Shown piece after piece: positions 17,579 through 23,122 of a stretch of 23,122 bases of DNA (its first letter is position 1; each line of letters starts with the position of its first letter). The notes beneath the pieces were generated by a model. That model was not told the origin of the DNA. It saw nothing but the letters and a program-made list of their open reading frames with translations, and made no database searches. This DNA is from an uncultured Lachnospiraceae bacterium. Its GTDB lineage: Bacteria; Bacillota_A; Clostridia; Lachnospirales; Lachnospiraceae. Both the position numbers and the translations under genes were made by a program. The stretch covers positions 1 through 23,122 of the forward strand of contig CAJUGZ010000030.1 of NCBI GenBank assembly GCA_910585855.1, read 5' to 3'.

Positions 17579-17980
17579 TCACAATCGTATTATTACACAT
17601 CCAATACTTAAAAACGGGGCAAGTGGTATCCCTTTTTTCTTTTTATTCCTTGTCTTTGCAATTAAAAAATAAAGACAAGACAAAAACATCGCTATACCAG
17701 ATGCCCAAAGGACCCGGCTTCCCAACATCATCCCATTTGCAATCATAAATTTGACATCCCCGCCTCCCATCGCATCTGTACCATAGATCCATGCCATCAA
17801 AAAAAACGGAAAACCACCAAGAATTGCTCCTAATAGTAGTTCCAAAAAAGGCATTCTGCCAATTCCCACTTGAAATAATGCCAGAATGACGATTGCAATT
17901 GGAAATGCATTCTTTATAATTCTTGTTCGTATATCCAATATGGATACACAAACAAGTAAACTATAATAAGCTGCTGTCAT
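17579..17980 (-). CDS. Small A24 prepilin peptidase (TadV/CpaA-like)
   Basis: A 133-residue polytopic membrane protease that cleaves the leader of type IV/Flp prepilins. The two catalytic aspartates are visible: Asp16 in SILDIRTRIIKN and Asp75 in MGGGDVKF (the GxGD motif). The C-terminal IPLAPFLSIG matches the conserved end of the family. There is no N-terminal methyltransferase region, as expected for the short TadV/CpaA type. The ATG directly abuts the pilin's TGA (TGAATG) and I see no good ribosome binding site, so it probably depends on ribosomes leaving the pilin gene, giving less peptidase than pilin. This peptidase would process the short pilin and perhaps the DUF4320-like and minor-pilin-like proteins. 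Confidence 0.9.
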   Translation of the reverse strand: MTAAYYSLLVCVSILDIRTRIIKNAFPIAIVILALFQVGIGRMPFLELLLGAILGGFPFFLMAWIYGTDAMGGGDVKFMIANGMMLGSRVLWASGIAMFLSCLYFLIAKTRNKKKKGIPLAPFLSIGCVIIRL

Positions 17981-18241
17981 TCAAATATTAAACAAATCCA
18001 AAATTCGCTGACTGATCGCCGGAATAATATCGTTGCTAAATACTAACTTCATCGCTCCAATGAATACAATCGCAACGACAATAACCCCAATAATAATCAC
18101 TGATTTTTCTGAAAGTCCATCAAATCCCTTCTCATCCAGCATCACTCCCTGCATTTTACACAAACCCTTATACAACTTTCTTTCCAATTTTCTACAAACC
18201 AGTTCTTTTCCTTCTTCAAAACTCTCTTTTAATTTTCTCAT
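17981..18241 (-). CDS. Short pilin-like protein (DUF6133/Flp-like), first gene of the pilus-conjugation operon
   Basis: An 86-residue protein: a basic N-terminal region (about 1-38), the motif KGFDGLSE (38-45), one hydrophobic helix (about 47-67, SVIIIGVIVVAIVFIGAMKL) and a short end IPAISQRILDLFNI. This matches the shape of Flp-type major pilins and of the DUF6133 proteins seen in Clostridia conjugative elements. It is followed immediately by the prepilin peptidase and the rest of a Tad-like cluster. The ribosome binding site is AGAGGA ahead of the ATG. The leader (about 39 residues if cut after Gly39) is long and Glu would be at +6, not the usual +5, so the cleavage point is uncertain. It is the likely main subunit of the pilus. 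Confidence 0.8.
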   Translation of the reverse strand: MRKLKESFEEGKELVCRKLERKLYKGLCKMQGVMLDEKGFDGLSEKSVIIIGVIVVAIVFIGAMKLVFSNDIIPAISQRILDLFNI

Positions 18242-18418
18242 TCTAAAATCCTCTTTTCCTTTCTTTTTCTGCTTTATTTATAAAATTTTTGCAGCCAGAC
18301 ATTCCATAACTTTCTTTTCCCTCCTTCTTGGAATACTTTTCTTTGCTGCTCTATAAAAAACAAAAGAAAATCCACTTAAAATCAATCGTTCTGAATTTCC
18401 TTTCTGTTTTTGGCAAAT
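18242..18418 (-). promoter_or_regulatory. Leader region of the pilus-conjugation operon
   Basis: About 177 bases between the terminator of the membrane-protein gene and the pilin ATG. The operon's promoter is expected here. I found no convincing -35/-10 pair on the minus strand: a TATAAA near 18272-18277 lacks a good -35. The region holds an unused AAGGAGG near 18320 and the pilin's own AGAGGA site. If no promoter is here, the operon would depend on read-through from the 297-residue gene or on an alternative sigma factor or activator. Confidence 0.4.
18278..18385 (-). CDS. Possible small leader ORF upstream of the pilin (uncertain)
   Basis: A 35-codon frame starting at TTG (18385), or a 9-codon frame from an internal ATG (18307) preceded by a perfect AAGGAGG that is about 12 bases away, ending at TAA (18280-18278). 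The longer form would have a short hydrophobic start (ILSGFSFVFY), then a very basic middle (PRRREKK) and end in MECLAAKIL. It lies within the leader of the pilus operon. Nothing is recognised and the frame is short, so this may be chance. It is listed because AAGGAGG is the best ribosome binding site in the leader and has no other partner. Confidence 0.2.
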   Translation of the reverse strand: MILSGFSFVFYRAAKKSIPRRREKKVMECLAAKIL

Positions 18419-18447
18419 AAAAAAAGAATACAACTTAAGTCGTATCC
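18419..18447 (-). terminator. Intrinsic terminator overlapping the stop codon of the 297-residue gene
   Basis: On the minus strand GGATACGAC, loop TTAA, GTTGTATTC form a 9-bp stem (two G-U pairs) followed by seven T. The TAA stop of the upstream gene (18437-18435) lies in the loop and its last codons form the left arm. The G-U pairs make it weak or absent on the plus strand, so it acts in minus direction. It separates this gene from the pilus operon. Confidence 0.85.
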
Positions 18448-19328
18448 TCTCTACACTTCCATTGTCTTATTTCCTCATCAAACACAGCTTCTAAGTAAAC
18501 ATCTGAATGATTATTTACCACAATTTTACGAATTCGCTCCCTTTCAATTACTTTATGTAGTCCTTCCTGTACCAGTAAAATATCTCCATTTTCTACAATA
18601 TAGAGATTCATTAAAAAAACATTTATTTCTTCCTTTGTTCCATTTATATACTCAATACAAATATCATGCTCCCCATCTATACTCTTATTTTTCTTGTTAA
18701 TATACCCACGTTCTCGTACATCTACTTCTAATATCACTTTTCCTCGATTTATTATCAATATATAACATCTTAGCATTGTAATAATACTTAATAAAATAAT
18801 AAAAAACCAATATACTCGATTATTTGCTGTTATCAAATAAAAAATTTCTATCCCATACCACAAAACATTTTCTATCAAGATACTTTTACAATATTTTATC
18901 TGACTTTTTAATTTTCTTTTATTTACATAATAACCATACAGGTGATTATTGAAAATCTCTGTTAAATACACCCAAACAATAGTATGTATAACAAGTAGAA
19001 CAAATATTATATTGATAAAAGCTATTTCTGTTGCATCTATTTTTTCCAACTGTAACTCATTTTCTATCCATTCCACTAACTTAACAATCAATTCAGATAT
19101 ATGATTCTTAAATAAAATACTGATAATCATACAAATAAAATAATTCATAATTATAAACTTCCTCTGACGGTTTTTTAAATGTTCATCTACCCGAAGAGAA
19201 ATATTAGATATGGCTTTATTCATTTGAATTACTTCTACTCTGTCATATCCTAGTATTAATATTTTTCCAAATTTACATATCCATTCCCATAACCCATCTA
19301 TCAATTTTTCTAATATTTTTTCCCACAT
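18435..19328 (-). CDS. Membrane protein of unknown function in its own transcription unit
   Basis: A 297-residue protein with about four hydrophobic segments (about 59-75, 103-124, 148-168, 171-194) and a soluble C-terminal region of about 100 residues with strands and charged helices (VILEVDVRERGYI..., ILLVQEGLHKVIERERI). The N-terminal 50 residues are amphipathic. I do not recognise the family. The gene is notably Ile/Asn/Lys-rich, has an extended -10 promoter and a private terminator, and interrupts the series of surface and pilus genes. Such a self-contained, AT-rich membrane protein gene inside a conjugative element could be cargo, for example entry exclusion, stress or phage defence, or a regulator sensing at the membrane. 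None of these is shown by the sequence. The start has AAAAGGA 7 bases upstream. Confidence 0.75.
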   Translation of the reverse strand: MWEKILEKLIDGLWEWICKFGKILILGYDRVEVIQMNKAISNISLRVDEHLKNRQRKFIIMNYFICMIISILFKNHISELIVKLVEWIENELQLEKIDATEIAFINIIFVLLVIHTIVWVYLTEIFNNHLYGYYVNKRKLKSQIKYCKSILIENVLWYGIEIFYLITANNRVYWFFIILLSIITMLRCYILIINRGKVILEVDVRERGYINKKNKSIDGEHDICIEYINGTKEEINVFLMNLYIVENGDILLVQEGLHKVIERERIRKIVVNNHSDVYLEAVFDEEIRQWKCREDTT

Positions 19329-19361
19329 ATAAAAATCCTTTTCACTATTTTTTATGGGATT

Positions 19362-19391
19362 ATTATAACATCTTTATTTGACAGAGTACAA
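19362..19391 (-). promoter_or_regulatory. Sigma-A-type promoter for the 297-residue membrane protein
   Basis: On the minus strand TTGTAC (19391-19386), an 18-base spacer and a perfect TATAAT (19367-19362), with TGT just before the -10 (TGTTATAAT), an extended -10. Transcription would start near 19355, about 27 bases before the ATG. Confidence 0.75.
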
Positions 19392-19441
19392 CTCCTTTCT
19401 TATCTTTTTATTACTTCAAAATCTATTACACCACTTTGCTT

Positions 19442-21286
19442 TTAATCTAGTATCTCACTAATCCGCCAATCATCATATACTGTACCATCAATTTGCACTG
19501 CATCCGCCGACTGACATTGCAGCATACCAGCTGGTGTCCAGCAATCAATCATATGAACATATATTTTATAATTATCTGTGTATATATCCCTTGCATCTGG
19601 ATACCAAAGCGGTGTAAAATGTGTTCGTGTGTTAAAATGAGAATACCTGTTATGCTTAAATTCCAATTTTGAACTATTATTTCCTTTATTGGTTATCTCT
19701 CCTAATCTCCAATAAGTTTTATAGTAAAATTCTGGAAAATAAAAAATACTATTTTGTATAGGAGTAATATCACCACTATTATATGTTCCATTTACATATG
19801 TACTTACTAATGCATCCACTCCATATCCAGAACCAATTTGTATTGTTCCTCTGGATGTGTTTTTTGCTGTAGGACATTTTTCATCTGCAGATAACTTTAA
19901 TACTCCATTTACTGTTGCATAATAACGATTTTCTTCATAAGTATAATAAATTTCTACATGTTCTTCTTCCTCATCATACTCTTCCCCTGTTTCTGGATCA
20001 GTGTAAGTATAGGTTTCATACCAGACATTCGTATGAGCAACTGCAATCCATTTTCCCCAAGACAAGGTAGAATAGCCATCAAAATGATTTCCTTTCTCTC
20101 TAAAAGCATCTTCTACGTCATCCTCTCTCCAATTATCTGGCTTTCGAACAGGCTTTCCATTTTCATCCGATGCTTTTGGATCAGGTGGTTCATTCTCTCT
20201 TAATTCCTCTATTACAATTGGTATAGTTACTTCATAACTTCTTCCACTGATTTCGGCATAACCAGTAATATTTTGTGGAGTAGAAGGAGTATGCCATTTG
20301 CACCAAACAAGTTGACTTTCACCTCCGGGCATTACAATTCCATTGACCCGATAAGAATCTCCATTGATATAAAATGTAACACTGATTGGATCATCTGGTG
20401 TCACATCAACGGAACTACTTACGGTAATACTGGTAATAACATCGGTATCACATCGGTAAACATATGGTGTAGAACTAATTTTTAATTCCTCTTCTGGCGG
20501 AGGAGGAGTAGAATCTCTAAAATGTACAATTCCGATTCCCAAATAACGAAACGCTTGTTCAATAGAAGCTGCACTATACGTTCCACCTGTCCATGCTGGC
20601 ACACCAAGTTCATCATATTCAAGGAACATGGAATAAGCGAGATTCTTATAGGCAAGTGTTTTAAAATATGTTCTTAAAGAACCACCAGTCATCATATCCA
20701 TCGTAAAAAATTCATGTGCTGTCATAGCATAGTATTTCCCAGTGTAATAAAAATAAATAATCGGTTCAATCACTAATCTGTAATTTCCACCAGTTAATTC
20801 ATCAAATGTAATTCCTGCTAAATTTGCAATATAAGTTAAAGTACCATTATCTGTAAAATATGATTTAATTACTTCTGGGTTACTTGTTCCATAAGTAGAA
20901 CTAGAAATAATAATTGGTAATGGATGATCTGGTACATGTGCTTCATAATTATTATGCCTTGCTACTAAATTTGCTGCTCCAGTTAAATACGTTAACTTAC
21001 ATTGTTTCTTAAAATGGTAAATATCCCTCCCAACATATGATTTATTTGATAAATCAATCGGAAAAAACATTGTTGTTCCTGTAGTTGCATCTACAATTGT
21101 TACTCTAACACCTTCATCCCCCGGAATCCATTGATTACTGTGACTACCTTCTCCCATTTGTCCATGTCCACCACCATCAATATTACCCTGTCCATCTGCA
21201 CAAACAGGCACGCAAAGTAAAATCACATTTATACAAAATATAAATAATAATAATAATAACTTATTTTTTTGTACGAATGATTTCAT
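19442..21286 (-). CDS. Large secreted surface protein, two-part with proline hinge
   Basis: A 614-residue exported protein. A signal peptide covers residues 1-30 (hydrophobic run about 10-28, cleavage after VCA). A Gly/His-rich start of the mature part (GNIDGGGHGQMGEG) leads to a first domain (about 50-270) with the block DEGVRVTIVDATTGTTMFFP. A proline hinge (STPPPPEEEL, about 274-283) is followed by a beta-rich, Ig-like stretch (about 285-375, with two Cys) and a C-terminal domain rich in Tyr, Thr and Asn (about 400-614). There is no sorting motif, membrane anchor or catalytic motif that I can identify. Proteins of similar start seem to occur beside Clostridia elements, but I cannot name the family. 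A role as an adhesin, pilus tip or mating-pair protein fits the place in the element and is inferred. Ribosome binding site AGAGAGGAT. Confidence 0.8.
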   Translation of the reverse strand: MKSFVQKNKLLLLLFIFCINVILLCVPVCADGQGNIDGGGHGQMGEGSHSNQWIPGDEGVRVTIVDATTGTTMFFPIDLSNKSYVGRDIYHFKKQCKLTYLTGAANLVARHNNYEAHVPDHPLPIIISSSTYGTSNPEVIKSYFTDNGTLTYIANLAGITFDELTGGNYRLVIEPIIYFYYTGKYYAMTAHEFFTMDMMTGGSLRTYFKTLAYKNLAYSMFLEYDELGVPAWTGGTYSAASIEQAFRYLGIGIVHFRDSTPPPPEEELKISSTPYVYRCDTDVITSITVSSSVDVTPDDPISVTFYINGDSYRVNGIVMPGGESQLVWCKWHTPSTPQNITGYAEISGRSYEVTIPIVIEELRENEPPDPKASDENGKPVRKPDNWREDDVEDAFREKGNHFDGYSTLSWGKWIAVAHTNVWYETYTYTDPETGEEYDEEEEHVEIYYTYEENRYYATVNGVLKLSADEKCPTAKNTSRGTIQIGSGYGVDALVSTYVNGTYNSGDITPIQNSIFYFPEFYYKTYWRLGEITNKGNNSSKLEFKHNRYSHFNTRTHFTPLWYPDARDIYTDNYKIYVHMIDCWTPAGMLQCQSADAVQIDGTVYDDWRISEILD

Positions 21287-21321
21287 TTATTCTATCCTCT
21301 CTTTTTCTAATATTAAACAAT

Positions 21322-21350
21322 AAAAAAGACATAGCCGAAGCTATATCTTT
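21322..21350 (-). terminator. Intrinsic terminator between the two surface-protein genes
   Basis: On the minus strand AAAGATATAGC, tetraloop TTCG, GCTATGTCTTT form an 11-bp stem (one G-U pair) followed by six T. The stop of the 261-residue gene is about 26 bases upstream and the next ATG about 36 bases downstream of its end, leaving almost no space for a separate promoter. Confidence 0.9.
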
Positions 21351-21375
21351 TATAACATCATTTTTCTTATACTTT

Positions 21376-22161
21376 TTAATATCCTGTATGTTCTCCAGTT
21401 AAATCAAAATGAGCTGGAATACTTTTATTTGTATTAACATCATATTCTTCTGCATTTGCCCAAAATGCATCCCAACTCACATTTCCTTGTGTTGTTTCTT
21501 GTTCTACAAAAATCGTTGTAGTTTCTGGTTCTCCCCCATCAGAATTTATTGTAGTTTCTGGTGTACTTTGTTCTGTTGTTGTAGTTTCCTGACTTTCCTT
21601 TTCAGAATCTTCTACTTTATTTGATTCCTCTGTTGAAGTAGTTACTTCAGGTTCTTTTGTCGTTATAGGTTCACTATATGTATTTCCACTAGTAGCCTGT
21701 GATGGATTCTGAATAATACCACTATAATCTCCATTTGTCTGAACAGTTGGATCTTCCTCTGGAATCACCTTTTCTGTATAAGTTGTTGTTTCTATCACTG
21801 TATCCCCTGCTGTTTCTGTATCAAAACTCTGTGTTTTTACTTCTGCTTCATCTTGCGTTGCTGCTTCTGTCTGTGCAATAAGAGCTGCTATAGATTCTTT
21901 TTTTGTTGCTTCTTCTGACAAGCTAGACTCCTTCGCTAAAATCCTATCGGCTTCAGATTCCATCCACGCAAGTTCCTCTGTACTGAACATTTTTTCTGTT
22001 GATTCCTCTACTAATTCTATTTGAGTATCTGCCTCTGTAGAATCCTCTATCTGATTTATTTTTACTGAACGATTATAAAAAGAAAAAACTCCTACTGCCA
22101 ATGCTGCTATTACTATTCCTGATGTAACCAATACCTTATTTTGATTATTTAATTTCTTCAT
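21376..22161 (-). CDS. Membrane-anchored Thr/Ser/Glu-rich surface protein
   Basis: A 261-residue protein with one N-terminal hydrophobic segment (about 9-28) after a short basic start, then a long, acidic, low-complexity outer region rich in Thr, Ser and Glu (for example VTTSTEESNK and ETTTTEQSTPETT), ending in a short folded-looking tail with several aromatic residues (VSWDAFWANAEEYDV). The composition suggests an extended, possibly glycosylated stalk reaching through the cell wall. No family is recognised, and no LPXTG is present. The start has AAGGAAGG 7 bases upstream of the ATG. It is first after a good promoter and shares the transcript with the secreted 614-residue protein only if the terminator between them is read through. 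A stalk for the secreted protein or a wall-spanning part of the transfer apparatus is conceivable but unproven. Confidence 0.75.
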   Translation of the reverse strand: MKKLNNQNKVLVTSGIVIAALAVGVFSFYNRSVKINQIEDSTEADTQIELVEESTEKMFSTEELAWMESEADRILAKESSLSEEATKKESIAALIAQTEAATQDEAEVKTQSFDTETAGDTVIETTTYTEKVIPEEDPTVQTNGDYSGIIQNPSQATSGNTYSEPITTKEPEVTTSTEESNKVEDSEKESQETTTTEQSTPETTINSDGGEPETTTIFVEQETTQGNVSWDAFWANAEEYDVNTNKSIPAHFDLTGEHTGY

Positions 22162-22207
22162 AATAAAACCTTCCTTTCCCCTTTTTTAAGTCTATTTATT
22201 TATTATT

Positions 22208-22236
22208 AGTATACCATATAACCCGCATTTTTTCAA
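22208..22236 (-). promoter_or_regulatory. Sigma-A-type promoter for the Thr/Ser/Glu-rich surface protein
   Basis: On the minus strand TTGAAA (22236-22231), a 17-base spacer and TATACT (22213-22208). Both hexamers differ little from consensus. The start of transcription would be near 22201, about 40 bases before the ATG. The rest of the 22162-22430 gap holds a terminator (see next) and AT-rich sequence without other visible signals. Confidence 0.8.
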
Positions 22237-22328
22237 TGTTTTTTAAGAATTAATTAGAATAAGCTTAACTATAAAATCATTATTTTGTATCCCGCTTTTG
22301 ACACAAAAAATTCTTTAAAAAAGATCAT

Positions 22329-22359
22329 AAAAAAGAAGAGGTACTATTCTCCTCTTCTT
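22329..22359 (-). terminator. Intrinsic terminator downstream of the Rpn-like gene
   Basis: On the minus strand AAGAAGAGG, loop of 9, CCTCTTCTT form a 9-bp stem followed by TTTTTT. It is about 70 bases after the stop of the Rpn-like gene. The plus-strand copy also ends in a T-rich run (CTTCTTTTC), so it may work weakly both ways. Confidence 0.8.
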
Positions 22360-22430
22360 TTCTAATTATAATTATATCATCTTTCTTATTAGATGTCTAA
22401 CCATTTTTACTCTATTTACTCTTCCACTTC

Positions 22431-23122
22431 TTAACGAGATAATGTCGAATGTTTTGGTTGTTTCGGAATATTTAATAATTTTTTAATCTCCGATGCTGAC
22501 ATCTCCATAATATCCTCAATATCAGAAATATTCATCCCTCTCTGATACATCCGTAAAATCATTTTTTCTCTTTCTTCTGCTCTTCCCTCTGCTCTTCCTT
22601 CTGTTCTTCCCTCTGCTCTTCCCTCTTCTCTTCCTTCTGCCCTTCCCTCTTCTCTTCCTTCAATCAAAAGAATTTCCTCTCTACTTAATTGTTCCACTGC
22701 CATATTAATAACCTCCTTACGTGCCAAAAACTCTGTTAAATATCCTTTTTTTAAAAACAACTCACATGTTTCTACCACGATCTGTTTTGCTTCCTGTGTA
22801 GAAATCGATACCTCTTGCTTCCAGATCCCATATCGTATTACATTCACAAATATCGCATATTGTACGACAATATTCTCCATCGTTCGAAATCGTTCTGGAA
22901 TGATTTCCTCCTCTAAAAATCGTTTTACCTCTTCTTTTGTCATTTCCATATGAAAACAATGCACACGTAATTCCAAATCAATCTCCTGTTTTTCCTTCGA
23001 AAGATAAGAGTCAGAAAGCTTTTGAACCGTTTCTAACTGCTCGGATGCTTTGGAACAAAGCCCTGTAAATATAGTATAACACTTAACTGCTGGTATTTCA
23101 ATTTCTTTCTTTTTATATAAAT
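22431..23122 (-). CDS. Rpn/PD-(D/E)XK-like protein, C-terminal part (cut by window edge)
   Basis: The frame stays open to the right edge, so the gene starts outside the window; an in-frame TTG at 22976 is internal. The visible 229 residues begin with KKKEIEIPAVKCYTIFTG and continue with ...VQKLSDSYLSKEKQEIDLELRV and an EYAIF-like VVQYAIFVNVIRYG block. These resemble the middle and end of Rpn-type (recombination-promoting nuclease / PDDEXK transposase-like) proteins common in Lachnospiraceae, which have the order IPxPKxxVFYNG, LKLSDAF, LELxV, and a YAIFV helix. The C-terminus has eight EGRx repeats and an HTH-like tail (RGMNISDIEDIMEMSASEIKKLL). The catalytic PD-(D/E)XK residues would be upstream, outside the window, so activity cannot be judged. 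It has a terminator of its own and may belong to the host or to the element. Confidence 0.7.
   Translation of the reverse strand, partial: LYKKKEIEIPAVKCYTIFTGLCSKASEQLETVQKLSDSYLSKEKQEIDLELRVHCFHMEMTKEEVKRFLEEEIIPERFRTMENIVVQYAIFVNVIRYGIWKQEVSISTQEAKQIVVETCELFLKKGYLTEFLARKEVINMAVEQLSREEILLIEGREEGRAEGREEGRAEGRTEGRAEGRAEEREKMILRMYQRGMNISDIEDIMEMSASEIKKLLNIPKQPKHSTLSR
22566..22661 (-). repeat. Eight tandem 12-base repeats encoding EGRx units
   Basis: Eight in-frame 12-base units encode E-G-R-E/A/T (last unit EERE) within the Rpn-like protein. The unit is degenerate at the third codon positions. Such charged tandem repeats are typical of the C-terminal linker in this family and can change in number without shifting the frame. 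Confidence 0.9.

Noticed and set aside
17643..17951. Second minus-strand frame of 102 codons inside the prepilin peptidase gene
   Set aside because: The overlapping frame lacks membrane helices or motifs, while the other frame has both catalytic aspartates of the A24 family.
21240..21262. Run of TTA triplets (TAA on plus strand) as a phase-variation repeat
   Set aside because: It encodes five leucines in the signal peptide of the 614-residue protein. Changes in a triplet repeat keep the frame and only lengthen the hydrophobic core.
22162..22430. Possible attachment site or element end between the Rpn-like gene and the surface-protein gene
   Set aside because: GCGGG occurs twice about 70 bases apart, but no convincing direct repeats, tRNA end, integrase or inverted repeats are visible, so a boundary cannot be supported.
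22566..22661. Tandem 12-base repeats as a possible CRISPR or iteron array
   Set aside because: The units are directly adjacent without spacers, in frame, and encode EGRx repeats of the Rpn-like protein.

Overview
The window reads as part of a conjugative element from a low-GC Gram-positive, most likely a Clostridia/Lachnospiraceae gut bacterium. The evidence is an AT-rich sequence, AAGGAGG-type ribosome binding sites, sigma-A-like promoters, and transfer proteins that resemble the Clostridioides difficile CTn/Tn1549-type families (Maff2, and the CD1108, CD1110, CD1112 and CD1115 types; these names are from memory, not from a search). Every gene I support lies on the minus strand, so the biological order runs from right (23122) to left (1). 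Both window edges cut a gene. No relaxase, integrase, replication gene or attachment site is visible, so this is an internal segment and its ends cannot be placed.

Region A (23122-18419) holds separately controlled genes. At the right edge is the C-terminal part of an Rpn/PD-(D/E)XK-like protein with eight 4-residue EGRx repeats, followed by a terminator. Next come a sigma-A promoter and a membrane-anchored Thr/Ser/Glu-rich protein (261 aa), a strong terminator, then a large secreted protein (614 aa) with no room for a promoter of its own. A membrane protein of unknown function (297 aa) follows, with its own extended -10 promoter and a terminator whose loop holds the gene's stop codon.

Region B (18241-11706) encodes a Tad/Flp-like pilus machine in one operon: a short pilin (DUF6133-like), a small prepilin peptidase, a CpaB/SAF protein, a TadZ-like ATPase, a TadA/CpaF ATPase, TadB and TadC, and two pilin-like or pseudopilin-like proteins (one DUF4320-like).

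Region C (11675-<1) continues the same operon into a type IV secretion / conjugation system: a Gln/Glu-rich coiled-coil protein, a helical-repeat protein, a PcfB/DUF3801 protein, a VirD4-type coupling ATPase, a Maff2/VirB2-like small membrane protein, a VirB6-like channel protein, a VirB4 ATPase with a fused PrgI-like N-terminus, a very basic membrane protein ending in an NlpC/P60 hydrolase, and the start of an exported protein.

From 18241 to the left edge, about 18 kb, genes are separated by at most about 42 bases or overlap by up to 17, and I see no internal terminator. The Tad-like pilus genes and the T4SS genes therefore appear to be made from one transcript. The inferred model is that the pilus contacts or adheres to the recipient, the wall hydrolase opens peptidoglycan, and the VirB4/VirB6/VirD4 channel moves DNA. 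The most unusual points are this joint operon with two pilin types, a KG[FY]DGLxE motif shared by the pilin and the DUF4320-like protein, the PrgI-VirB4 fusion, the roughly 480-residue Lys/Arg/Glu-rich tail of the NlpC/P60 protein, and the terminator that may couple translation to transcription just before the pilus operon.
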